This document shows positions 57,252 to 64,000 of a stretch of DNA of 64,000 nucleotides, one piece after another. The stretch lies in the NCBI RefSeq assembly GCF_029892105.1, contig NZ_JARZAJ010000018.1, positions 62,001 through 126,000 on the forward strand. Direction: 5' to 3'. The notes beneath the pieces are model-generated. The model worked only from the letters and a program-made list of their open reading frames with translations, was not told where the DNA came from and ran no database searches. The translations under genes were made by a program, and so were the position numbers. Each line of letters begins with the position of its first letter. Positions within the stretch are counted from its first letter, which is position 1. The stretch comes from Kitasatospora sp. GP82 (GTDB lineage: Bacteria > Actinomycetota > Actinomycetes > Streptomycetales > Streptomycetaceae).

Positions 57252-58637
57252 TTAGTTGTCGCCGTCCTCGTCGATGAGGAAGCCGCGCATCGGGGCCGGA
57301 GCCTGCTGCATCGGCTGCGGCGGCTGCGGGCGGACCGCGGCCATCGGCTGGGTCATCCCGGCAGGAGCCATCTGCGCGGAGCCGGTCGGGCCGTTCGCCT
57401 GTCCACCGAAGGAGGGCTGGCTGCCGCTGCCGCCACCGAAGGAGTTCTGACCGCCGAAGGACTGGCCGTTACCACCGAAGGAGGGCTGGCTGCCGAAGCT
57501 CGGCGAGGCGCTGCTCATCGCGGAGGCACCGGCCGGAGCCATCGACGACGCGGCCGGCGGCAGCGAGGCGGTGGCGGGGATCCGCGGCGGGGCGAGCGAG
57601 TCGTCCGCCTGCGACTCCAGCTGACGCAGCTGGGTCTCCAGGTAGGACTTCAGGCGGGTGCGGTACTCGCGCTCGAAGGCACGCAGGTCCTCGACCTTGC
57701 GCTCCAGCGTCGCGCGGGCGGACTCCAGCGAGCCCATCGCCACGCGGTGCTTCTCCTGCGCGTCCCGCTCCAGCGCGTCGGCCTTGGCGCGGGCGTCCCG
57801 CTCCAGACCCTCGGCGCGGCTGCGGGCCTCACCGACGATCTTGTTGGCCTCGGAACGCGCCTCGGAGATCGCCTGGTCGGCGGTCTGCTGAGCGAGCGCG
57901 AGCACGCGAGCGGCACTGTCGCCACCGGGGCCCTGCTGCTGACCCATCGGGCCGCCCATCGGGCCGCCACCGAGCTGCTGCTGGCCCATCGGGGCGCCCA
58001 TCGGCGCCAGCTGCTGCTGGCCGCCCATGGTCTGACCCATCTGCTGCTGCGGGCCACCCAGCTGGGGCTGACCGCCCAGCTGCGGCTGGCCGCCGAGCTG
58101 CTGGCCACCGAGCTGCTGCTGACCCATCGGGCCACCCAGCGGCTGGAGCATCTGACCGCCCATCGGCTGCACCAGCTGCTGCTGGCCGCCCATGGTCTGC
58201 CCCATCTGCTGCTGGCCCATCGGGGCGCCCTGACCGGCCGGAAGCTGCGGAGCACCGGACGGCAGGCCGAGCGGCTGGTTGCCCATCTGCTGCTGCTGGC
58301 CACCCATCTGCTGCTGGCCGCCCATCGGCTGGCCACCCATCTGGGGGCCGCCGTTCTGCTGGCCAGGAATCGGCGGTCCGGATATGGCGGCGGGCACGGG
58401 TGCGCCCGGACGGGCGTCCTGCGGCTGCTGCTCCTTGCGCATGTTCGCCTGGTTCTGCGCGGCGGCCCGAGTGGCGGCGGCCAGCTTGGCGCGCAGGTCC
58501 TCGTTCTCGCGGAGCAGGCGCGTCAGCTCGGCTTCGACCTCGTCGAGGAAGGCATCGACCTCGTCCTCGTCATAGCCTTCACGCAGCCGGACGGTCGTGA
58601 ACTGCTTGTTCCGAACGTCCTCGGGGGTCAATGGCAT
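57252..58637 (-). CDS. divIVA: DivIVA polar growth protein
   Basis: Marks hyphal tips and directs apical cell-wall growth. 461 residues. The conserved N-terminal domain is 'MPLTPEDVRNKQFTTVRLR' and 'DEDEVDAFLDEVEAEL', followed by a coiled coil. A long Gln/Gly/Met-rich segment (about residues 90-228) is built of 'MGGQQQ', 'LGGQPQ' and 'PMGQQQ' units, then a second coiled coil (about 230-350, 'ARVLALAQQTADQAISEARS') and a disordered Ser/Gly/Phe tail. Streptomyces DivIVA has a similar layout; the repeat is long here. Upstream of it is yggT. Confidence 0.95.
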   Translation of the reverse strand: MPLTPEDVRNKQFTTVRLREGYDEDEVDAFLDEVEAELTRLLRENEDLRAKLAAATRAAAQNQANMRKEQQPQDARPGAPVPAAISGPPIPGQQNGGPQMGGQPMGGQQQMGGQQQQMGNQPLGLPSGAPQLPAGQGAPMGQQQMGQTMGGQQQLVQPMGGQMLQPLGGPMGQQQLGGQQLGGQPQLGGQPQLGGPQQQMGQTMGGQQQLAPMGAPMGQQQLGGGPMGGPMGQQQGPGGDSAARVLALAQQTADQAISEARSEANKIVGEARSRAEGLERDARAKADALERDAQEKHRVAMGSLESARATLERKVEDLRAFEREYRTRLKSYLETQLRQLESQADDSLAPPRIPATASLPPAASSMAPAGASAMSSASPSFGSQPSFGGNGQSFGGQNSFGGGSGSQPSFGGQANGPTGSAQMAPAGMTQPMAAVRPQPPQPMQQAPAPMRGFLIDEDGDN

Positions 58638-58686
58638 CTCTTCACCTCAACGTGATCGTCGGCACACCGGCATCCTGTCGCAGCGC

Positions 58687-58977
58687 TCAAGACGGCAGAG
58701 TCAGCACGAGCGATCTCAGGACAAACACAATGATCATCAGTACGAAGAAGGACAGGTCGAGCGCCACGCCCCCGAGACGCAACGGCGGGATGAATCGCCG
58801 AAGAAGCTTGAGTGGCGGATCCGTGACAGTGTACGTGGCCTCGAGGACCACGACCATGGCCTTCCCCGGACGCCACGAGCGGGCGAACTGGAAGACCCAG
58901 TCCATGACGAGTCGGAAGAGCAGGATCAGCAGGAAGACGGTCAGTGCGTAGTAGAGCACTGCCGACACGATCCCCAT
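58687..58977 (-). CDS. YggT family membrane protein
   Basis: 96 residues with two hydrophobic helices ('AVLYYALTVFLLILLFRLVM' and 'LDLSFFVLMIIVFVLRSLVL') around the conserved loop 'DPPLKLLRRFIPPLRLGG'. YggT proteins are usual members of the division cluster between sepF and divIVA; a role in osmotic adaptation or assembly at the membrane is suspected but not proven. ATG 58977. Confidence 0.93.
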   Translation of the reverse strand: MGIVSAVLYYALTVFLLILLFRLVMDWVFQFARSWRPGKAMVVVLEATYTVTDPPLKLLRRFIPPLRLGGVALDLSFFVLMIIVFVLRSLVLTLPS

Positions 58978-59053
58978 CGCGTTTCCCTCTCCCTGGCCGA
59001 CGTACCGTCAGTCACTCACTGTCGTTGGATCCACACATAAAGTCGTGGCCGGG

Positions 59054-59662
59054 TCAGCTCTGGTTGAAGAACCCACCCTCGGCGATCCGAGCCTTGTCCT
59101 CCGCCGTTACATCGACGTTAGCAGGCGACAGCAGGAACACCTTCTGCGTCACTCGCTCGATACTGCCGTGCAGACCGAAGACGAGTCCAGCCGCGAAGTC
59201 TACGAGCCGCTTGGCATCGGTGTCGTCCATCTCGGTCAAATTCATGATCACCGGGGTACCTCCGCGGAACTGCTCGCCGATTGTGCGGGCCTCGTTGTAG
59301 GTTCGCGGGTGCAGGGTGGTGATTCGGTACGGCTCTCGTTCGTTGACGACCTTGGGCATGATCACCGGGGCGCTCTTCTCCAGGTTGTGGCGGCGTTCGG
59401 GTGTGATGGACGACACGGGCGCCATCCTCGGAACCTCCTGCCGGATCGGCACTGCAGCCGGGACCGGCTGCGGCCCGATGTGCGCGACGGGCGCCGGGGC
59501 GGGTACGGCAGCGGCGGGGCGCTGCAGGTCCTCCGTCCGGCCCGTCCTGATCGGCTCGGGGTCCGCGTCGTAGTCGTCGTCGGGGTCGTAACCCTGGCCG
59601 TCGTACGTCTCGTCCTCCACGAGGCCGAGGTAGACCGCCATTTTGCGCATTGCGCCGGCCAT
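59054..59662 (-). CDS. sepF: Cell division protein SepF
   Basis: Binds FtsZ and tethers the Z ring to the membrane. 202 residues: the N-terminal membrane-binding helix 'MAGAMRKMAVYLGLVED', an acidic linker ('YDPDDDYDADPEP') with Pro/Ala-rich sequence, and the C-terminal dimer domain ('HPRTYNEARTIGEQFRGGTP', 'RLVDFAAGLVFGLHGSIERV'). ATG 59662 follows AGGAG five bases upstream. Streptomyces has no FtsA, so SepF is expected to be a main Z-ring anchor. Confidence 0.96.
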   Translation of the reverse strand: MAGAMRKMAVYLGLVEDETYDGQGYDPDDDYDADPEPIRTGRTEDLQRPAAAVPAPAPVAHIGPQPVPAAVPIRQEVPRMAPVSSITPERRHNLEKSAPVIMPKVVNEREPYRITTLHPRTYNEARTIGEQFRGGTPVIMNLTEMDDTDAKRLVDFAAGLVFGLHGSIERVTQKVFLLSPANVDVTAEDKARIAEGGFFNQS

Positions 59663-59832
59663 GCTCCTGTCTCCTCCGCTCTGTGGTGGATCGTCACCTG
59701 CGGCCCGAGTCTGACCTGTTGGTTTCCCGGCGGCCGCCGACGCGCCGTCACCTGGACGGCCCGTCAAGTGGTAGGGAGGCGGCTGCGGAGATGCGATCCA
59801 CGGTTCGCTAGCGCTGTGGAAAAGCTGCTAGG

Positions 59833-59853
59833 TTTTATGTCCTGTTTTGTCCT
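59833..59853 (-). promoter_or_regulatory. Direct repeat in the sepF upstream region
   Basis: On the gene strand, AGGACAAAAC is followed directly by AGGACATAAAA in an AT-rich island about 170 bases upstream of sepF. The spacing of about one helical turn suggests a promoter/regulator site; TAAAAC could be part of a -10. Unverified. Confidence 0.3.
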
Positions 59854-59879
59854 GCAGTCTGATCTACTACCCGGTGACG

Positions 59880-60668
59880 TTACCCGAGCGGTGACCGCAC
59901 TCCGAGTACCGCCGTACCGACGCGTACATGTGTCGCCCCGGCAGCCACGGCCTGCTCCAAGTCACCGCTCATCCCTGCCGACACCATCGTGGCAGCAGGA
60001 TGGCTCGCCCGTACACCGCTTGCGATTTCCGCCAGCCTGGCGAAGGCGTCGTCCGGGTTTCCCGCCAGCGGGCCGGTCAGCGGTGCGACAGTCATCACAC
60101 CGGCCATGCGCAGCCCGGGCGTGTCGGCGATCCGGTCGGCCAGCGCCATGACATCCGCTGGGGCAACCCCGGCCCGGTGCTCACCGTCACCGCTCTCCTT
60201 GTCCAGGGCGACCTGCACCAGGCAGTCCAGCGGCACCCGTTCGGACTTGAGCACGGCGGCGGAGAGCGACTCCACCAGGCGCGGCCGGTCCACCGAGTGC
60301 ACCGCATCGGCGTAACGGACCACCGAACGCACCTTGTTGGTCTGCAGCTGGCCAACGAAGTGCCAGGTCAGCGGCAGTTGGACACAGAGGGTGGCCTTCG
60401 GGGCGGCGTCCTGGTCGCGGTTCTCCGCCACGTCGGTGACGCCGAGACCGGCCAGAAGCGCGGTGTCCTCGGCCGGGTAGGTCTTGGTGACCACGATCAG
60501 GGTGACGTCCTCGCGCGGGCGCCCGGCCGCCTCGCAGGCGGCGACGATCCGGCGCTCGACGACCTCCAGGTTGGTGCCGAGCTGCTCGTAGCGGGCGCGC
60601 TGCTGCTCCGTCAGCCGGGCGAGGAAGTCCGCTCCGCCCGGGAACGGTCCGTAGATGTCATTCGTCAT
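59880..60668 (-). CDS. YggS family PLP-binding protein (PLPBP)
   Basis: A PLP homeostasis protein of 262 residues. The lysine that binds PLP lies in 'EDVTLIVVTKTYPAEDTALL'; 'LTWHFVGQLQTNKVRSVVRY' and 'TMVSAGMSGDLEQAVAAGAT' are family blocks. Its start overlaps the pgeF stop as ATGA. There is an N-terminal extension ('MTNDIYGPFPGGADFLARLT') of about 25 residues compared with short bacterial forms. It belongs to the ftsZ-pgeF-yggS-sepF block. Confidence 0.94.
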   Translation of the reverse strand: MTNDIYGPFPGGADFLARLTEQQRARYEQLGTNLEVVERRIVAACEAAGRPREDVTLIVVTKTYPAEDTALLAGLGVTDVAENRDQDAAPKATLCVQLPLTWHFVGQLQTNKVRSVVRYADAVHSVDRPRLVESLSAAVLKSERVPLDCLVQVALDKESGDGEHRAGVAPADVMALADRIADTPGLRMAGVMTVAPLTGPLAGNPDDAFARLAEIASGVRASHPAATMVSAGMSGDLEQAVAAGATHVRVGTAVLGVRSPLG

Positions 60669-61399
60669 GAGAGTTCAGAGCCCAACCAGACGTAGCTCGC
60701 GAGCCGACCGGTGCGCTGCTCGCGGCGATAGGAGAAGTGATCGGCCGACTCAAGGGTGCAGACGGATGATCGCACCACTTCGGTGATCCCGGCCTCGGCG
60801 AGCTGCGCCGCGACGCCGCCGGGGACGTCCAGTGCGGGCGTTCCCCAGGACGTCTGCGCGTAGGCGGCGGGCACCAGGGCCGTGACCTCGGCACGCAGTT
60901 CGGCCGGCACTTCGTAGCAGCGGCCGCAGACCGCGGGCCCGATGGCGGCGACGATCCGCTCCGGCGAGGCGCCCTGGGCGAGTACGGCCGCCACCAGAGC
61001 GGGGACGACCCCGGCGGCCAGTCCCGGGCGGCCCGCATGAGCGGCTCCGACGATCCCGGCGACGGGGTCGGCCAGCAGGACGGGCGTGCAGTCGGCGGTC
61101 AGCACCGCCAGGGCGAGCGGCCGGTCGGTGACCACCGCGTCCACCGCCGGGGCCTCGCCCGGCTGCTGGCGCTCCGCCACCACGGCGACCTCGGCGCCGT
61201 GCACCTGGTTCATCCAGACCACATCCGCCGGGTCGAGTCCCAGCCCGTGGGCGGCGAGGCAGCGGTTCTCCCGGACGGCGGCCGGGTCGTCCCCGACCGC
61301 ACCGCCGAGGTTGAGCTCCCCGTACGGCGCGGTGCTCACCCCGCCCCACCGGTCGGTGAAGGCGAAGTGAGCACCGTTCCTTATGCGCTGTTCGATCAC
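60665..61399 (-). CDS. pgeF: PgeF/YfiH-type protein (multicopper 'laccase' fold)
   Basis: 244 residues. The metal-binding residues are in 'VVWMNQVHGAEVAVV', 'LAVLTADCTPVLLADP' and 'VGAAHAGRPGLAAGVV'. Family members remove mis-made D-amino acids from peptidoglycan precursors (PgeF in E. coli) or act as purine nucleoside phosphorylase; the role in Streptomyces is open. GTG start overlaps the ftsZ stop by four bases, and its own stop overlaps yggS. Confidence 0.92.
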   Translation of the reverse strand: MIEQRIRNGAHFAFTDRWGGVSTAPYGELNLGGAVGDDPAAVRENRCLAAHGLGLDPADVVWMNQVHGAEVAVVAERQQPGEAPAVDAVVTDRPLALAVLTADCTPVLLADPVAGIVGAAHAGRPGLAAGVVPALVAAVLAQGASPERIVAAIGPAVCGRCYEVPAELRAEVTALVPAAYAQTSWGTPALDVPGGVAAQLAEAGITEVVRSSVCTLESADHFSYRREQRTGRLASYVWLGSELS

Positions 61400-62595
61400 T
61401 TCAGAAAGTCTGGCACGTCGAGCTCCTCCGCGGGACTCTCGACGAACGGCTGCCGGACCGGCTGGACCTGCGGCGGCACCGGCGGGGCGGTCGTGGTGGT
61501 CGGCGCCTCGGACGCCCGGGACTCCTCGCGGGCCGTCACCGAACCGATGTTCCCGTAACTGGGCCGGGTGGTGGGCCGCTCGGGCGCGGCCGGCGGGGTG
61601 CTCGGCGTGGTGGCCTTCACCACGGGGTCGCGGACGATGGCCGGCGGCTGACCGCCGTCGAAGCCCGCGGCGATCACGGTGACCCGCACCTCGTCACCGA
61701 GCGCGTCGTCGATGACCGCACCGAAGATGATGTTGGCCTCGGGGTGGGCCGCCTCGCTGACCAGCTGGGCCGCCTCGTTGATCTCGAACAGGCCGAGGTC
61801 GGAGCCACCGGAGATGGAGAGCAGGACGCCCCTCGCGCCGTCGATGGACGCCTCCAGCAACGGCGAGGAGATCGCCATCACGGCGGCGGCCTTGGCGCGG
61901 TCCTCGCCCCGGGCCGAGCCGATACCCATCAGGGCCGAACCCGCGTCCGACATGACCGACTTGACGTCGGCGAAGTCGAGGTTGATCAGGCCGGGGGTGG
62001 TGATCAGGTCGGTGATGCCCTGGACACCGGAGAGCAGTACCTGGTCGGCGGAGCGGAACGCGTCCAGCACGCTGACCTGGCGGTCGGAGATGGAGAGCAG
62101 CCGGTCGTTCGGGATGACGATCAGGGTGTCGACCTGCTCGCGCAGGGACGCGATGCCGTCCTCGGCCTGGTTGGCGCGGCGGCGGCCCTCGAAGGTGAAG
62201 GGGCGGGTGACCACACCGATGGTCAGTGCGCCGAGCGAGCGGGCGATATTGGCCACGACGGGCGCGCCGCCGGTTCCGGTGCCGCCGCCCTCGCCGGCGG
62301 TGACGAAGACCATGTCGGCCCCCTTGAGGACCTCCTCGATCTCCTCGCGGTGGTCCTCGGCGGCCTTCCGGCCGACCTCGGGGTTGGCGCCGGCGCCGAG
62401 GCCCCGGGTGAGTTCACGGCCCACATCGAGCTTGACGTCGGCGTCGCTCATCAGGAGGGCCTGCGCATCGGTGTTGATCGCGATGAACTCGACGCCCTTG
62501 AGACCGACCTCGATCATCCGGTTGATGGCGTTGACACCACCGCCGCCGATACCGACGACCTTGATGACTGCGAGGTAGTTCTGCGGTGCTGCCAC
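61396..62595 (-). CDS. ftsZ: Cell division protein FtsZ
   Basis: The tubulin-like GTPase of the division ring, 399 residues. The GTP site reads 'VTAGEGGGTGTGGAPVVAN', preceded by 'VVGIGGGGVNAINRMIE'; the T7 loop is 'LINLDFADVKSVMSDAG'. A variable linker and the C-terminal partner peptide ('ELDVPDFLK') end it. GTG start at 62595 with GAGAGG upstream. The 360-base upstream region holds a palindrome and three GACAC motifs. In Streptomyces ftsZ is needed for sporulation septa, not for vegetative growth. Confidence 0.97.
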   Translation of the reverse strand: MAAPQNYLAVIKVVGIGGGGVNAINRMIEVGLKGVEFIAINTDAQALLMSDADVKLDVGRELTRGLGAGANPEVGRKAAEDHREEIEEVLKGADMVFVTAGEGGGTGTGGAPVVANIARSLGALTIGVVTRPFTFEGRRRANQAEDGIASLREQVDTLIVIPNDRLLSISDRQVSVLDAFRSADQVLLSGVQGITDLITTPGLINLDFADVKSVMSDAGSALMGIGSARGEDRAKAAAVMAISSPLLEASIDGARGVLLSISGGSDLGLFEINEAAQLVSEAAHPEANIIFGAVIDDALGDEVRVTVIAAGFDGGQPPAIVRDPVVKATTPSTPPAAPERPTTRPSYGNIGSVTAREESRASEAPTTTTAPPVPPQVQPVRQPFVESPAEELDVPDFLK

Positions 62596-62717
62596 GTCGA
62601 AGGCCTCTCGCCTCGAATTTCCGGGTCGGCTTCCCCGTGTCGTGAAGGCCGACGGATGTCGATGGGTGGGGAGCAGGGTTTCAGGACTGAATGTCCGAAA
62701 TGCCGACCACCGACCCG

Positions 62718-62742
62718 AACCCTAAACTTGAGCTTTAGGGTT
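62718..62742. promoter_or_regulatory. Perfect palindrome in the ftsZ promoter
   Basis: AACCCTAAA (62718-62726) and TTTAGGGTT (62734-62742) are perfect complements around CTTGAGC. The AT-rich arms stand out against GC-rich surroundings and overlap a TATAAC -10-like stretch. It is about 125-150 bases upstream of ftsZ and is likely a regulator or promoter site rather than a terminator. Confidence 0.55.
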
Positions 62743-62748
62743 ATAGCT

Positions 62749-62789
62749 GTGTCTGCGTCATATCACCGTGGGACACAGCCTGGTGACAC
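62749..62789 (-). promoter_or_regulatory. Three WhiA-type GACAC motifs upstream of ftsZ
   Basis: GTGTC at 62749-62753 and GACAC at 62772-62776 and 62785-62789. GACAC is the published core of WhiA (with WhiB) targets, and ftsZ is a known WhiA/WhiB target in Streptomyces. Three copies in 41 bases, about 155-195 bases upstream of ftsZ, is a strong positional match. Confidence 0.6.
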
Positions 62790-62957
62790 AGGACAGTAGG
62801 TCGCATCTGGCCCGTGTTCAACGAACACGCCGAGCTTCCCGTTTTTCTTTTGAGCCTATGTGATCATCAACCGCCCGGTGAAACCGGGGTGACCACCAAG
62901 GGTCGGCATGGAGCCATGGCTCCGTCAACACCGCCCTCGGGAGGAGAACTTACCGGA

Positions 62958-63725
62958 TCAAGGCGACACAGCCGGGGCGTCCGGCGCACTCACGTCATAA
63001 TTCGTGCCCCGCTGCCCGAGCAGCGCGGTCAGGACAACGGCCTTGCGCGCAGTGCGTTCCGGACTCCCCCAGTGCACCGTCGCACCCCCGCTGAGCTGCA
63101 GTCGAATGTCGTCGTACGAGTGAACCTGGAGTACGCCCGCACGCTTCGCCACCTCGGGAGGCAGCCCTGCGGCCACCGTGACCGCCGCCCGCAGCAGGGT
63201 CGGCCTGTCCATCACCGTCAGGGCGTCATTTCCCTGTTGACTGAGCGCTAGCTCCACCACCGGAACCCCCGCCGGGGCGGCCGGCTCGGTGGCGAAGCTC
63301 ACGCCACCGGCGTCCACCTGCGAGAACGTGCCGTCCTGGTTCTTCAGGGCGGCGACCGGCTTGCGTTCGACCAGCTTGACCTGGAGGGTGTGCGGCCAGC
63401 CGCGCCAGATCTCGGCCTTGGCCACCAGGGGGATGCCCTCCACCCGGTGCTCGGCCTCGGTCAGGTCGACCCGGGCCAGCGGCCCGTGCTGGAGGCTGCC
63501 GAGCGCCTCGCGCACCTGGCCGTCCGTCAGCTTTCCGCTCTCCAGGCCCTGGACGGCGACACTGCGCACGTCCAGGGCGGAGGAGAAGTAGACCAGCCAG
63601 CAGAGCGCGCCGAGAACCAGCGCGCCCAAGGCACTCAGCACCACGATCCCGCGCCGGGAGAGCCGGAGCCTGGGTACGGACTCCGGTTCCTCCACCAGCG
63701 GGTCGTGGACCGAGGCATCAGCCAC
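62958..63725 (-). CDS. ftsQ: Cell division protein FtsQ
   Basis: A divisome membrane protein of 255 residues: cytoplasmic N-terminus, one helix ('IVVLSALGALVLGALCWLVY'), an extracytoplasmic POTRA domain ('LDVRSVAVQGLESGKLTDGQ', 'GPLARVDLTEAEHRVEGIPL') and the beta domain ('AEIWRGWPHTLQVKLVERKP'). GTG start at 63725 overlaps the murG stop by eight bases. murC is not between murG and ftsQ, as in other streptomycetes. Confidence 0.95.
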   Translation of the reverse strand: MADASVHDPLVEEPESVPRLRLSRRGIVVLSALGALVLGALCWLVYFSSALDVRSVAVQGLESGKLTDGQVREALGSLQHGPLARVDLTEAEHRVEGIPLVAKAEIWRGWPHTLQVKLVERKPVAALKNQDGTFSQVDAGGVSFATEPAAPAGVPVVELALSQQGNDALTVMDRPTLLRAAVTVAAGLPPEVAKRAGVLQVHSYDDIRLQLSGGATVHWGSPERTARKAVVLTALLGQRGTNYDVSAPDAPAVSP

Positions 63726-64000
63726 GACGACGGCCGCTCCTGGCTGCCTCGATCGCCTCGTAGACCATCCCCACCAGCAATTCGTCCGCGTCCCGGCGGC
63801 CGAACTCGGCGGCGGCGCGGCTCATGTCCCAGAGCCTGCGCGGGTCGGTGAGCACCGGCAGGACGTTCTGCAGCACCCAGTCCGGGGTCAGCTCGGCGTC
63901 GTCCACCAGCAGACCGCCACCGGCCTTGACCATCGGCTGGGCGTTCAGCCGCTGCTCGCCGTTGCCGATCGGCAGCGGCACGAAGGCGGCGGGCAGCCCG
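63718..64000 (-). CDS. murG: MurG, C-terminal part (gene runs off the window)
   Basis: The last 93 residues of UDP-GlcNAc:lipid I transferase, which makes lipid II. 'FVPLPIGNGEQRLNAQPMVK' is the conserved C-terminal donor-site block, and 'AGGGLLVDDAELTPDWV' follows. The gene's 5' part is beyond base 64000. Its stop overlaps the ftsQ start by eight bases, so the two are coupled. Confidence 0.93.
   Translation of the reverse strand, partial: GLPAAFVPLPIGNGEQRLNAQPMVKAGGGLLVDDAELTPDWVLQNVLPVLTDPRRLWDMSRAAAEFGRRDADELLVGMVYEAIEAARSGRRRG

Larger units (their letters stand above)
62596..62957. other. ftsZ promoter region
   Basis: A 362-base gap between ftsQ and ftsZ with no supported gene. It contains the 25-bp palindrome at 62718-62742, three GACAC/GTGTC motifs at 62749-62789, TATAAC (-10-like, minus strand, 62740-62745 reading GTTATA on plus), a GGAGCCATGGCTCC palindrome at 62910-62923, and a 17-base match to the terminator at 493-534. 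The size fits the several promoters known for Streptomyces ftsZ. Confidence 0.6.

Overview
This is a high-GC actinobacterial chromosome segment, most likely from the Streptomycetaceae (Streptomyces, Kitasatospora or a close relative). The gene order gltBD - lgt - trp - his - dnaE - lspA - ileS - divIVA - sepF - ftsZ - ftsQ - murG, the small protein TrpM, the bifunctional HisA/TrpF enzyme PriA, GTG/TTG starts, leaderless-looking promoters and recurring AGGGGCGCGGGG-type intergenic repeats all fit. It is a conserved core region. I see no transposase, integrase, prophage, CRISPR array, tRNA or rRNA.

Layout. 1-2.0 kb: a small unknown protein and an aldehyde dehydrogenase that converge on a perfect hairpin. 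2.3-8.4 kb: glutamate synthase gltB-gltD (minus), with a GlnR-like box upstream. 9.0-12.4 kb: a VIT-family metal transporter, lgt, and a DsbA-like/MauE-like redox pair. 12.6-19.8 kb: the trp cluster (minus: trpE, three small membrane proteins, trpC, trpM, trpB, trpA) closed by a strong terminator. 19.8-28.0 kb: the his genes (hisD-hisC-hisB-small membrane protein-hisH-priA-ridA-hisF, then hisI) with a SLOG-like protein and two plus-strand genes inserted. 28.1-40.3 kb: membrane and secreted proteins, a Lon-substrate-domain protein, YbaK, an ABC exporter, a NYN protein, asd, a divergent dapA-like/LysR pair and an RDD protein. 40.4-44.8 kb: dnaE and an alpha/beta hydrolase. 45.0-48.7 kb: a two-gene ABC system whose ATPase is fused to an extracellular S15-type hydrolase. 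48.8-53.3 kb: a coiled-coil protein, a mechanosensitive channel, a GNAT acetyltransferase, rluD, lspA and a DksA-type zinc-finger protein. 53.5-57 kb: ileS behind a translational T-box. 57.2-64 kb: the divIVA/ftsZ end of the division cluster, running off the window inside murG.

How the genes work together. GltBD supplies glutamate, the amino donor for the neighbouring his and trp pathways. PriA is the only HisA/TrpF-type enzyme visible, so it ties the two pathways together. hisG, hisE, trpD and trpG are not in the window. Lgt and LspA are the first two lipoprotein-maturation enzymes. DivIVA, YggT, SepF, YggS, PgeF, FtsZ, FtsQ and MurG are the polar-growth, septation and peptidoglycan module, and the ftsZ promoter carries three GACAC motifs expected for the sporulation regulator WhiA.

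The items most worth following are the hydrolase-ABC fusion (45.0-48.7 kb); an IleRS whose HIGH motif is rearranged to GxHH behind a T-box with readable alternative pairings; the SLOG-like protein in the his region; the MauE/DsbA pair; and the ftsZ regulatory region. All calls are from reading the sequence. No database search was run.
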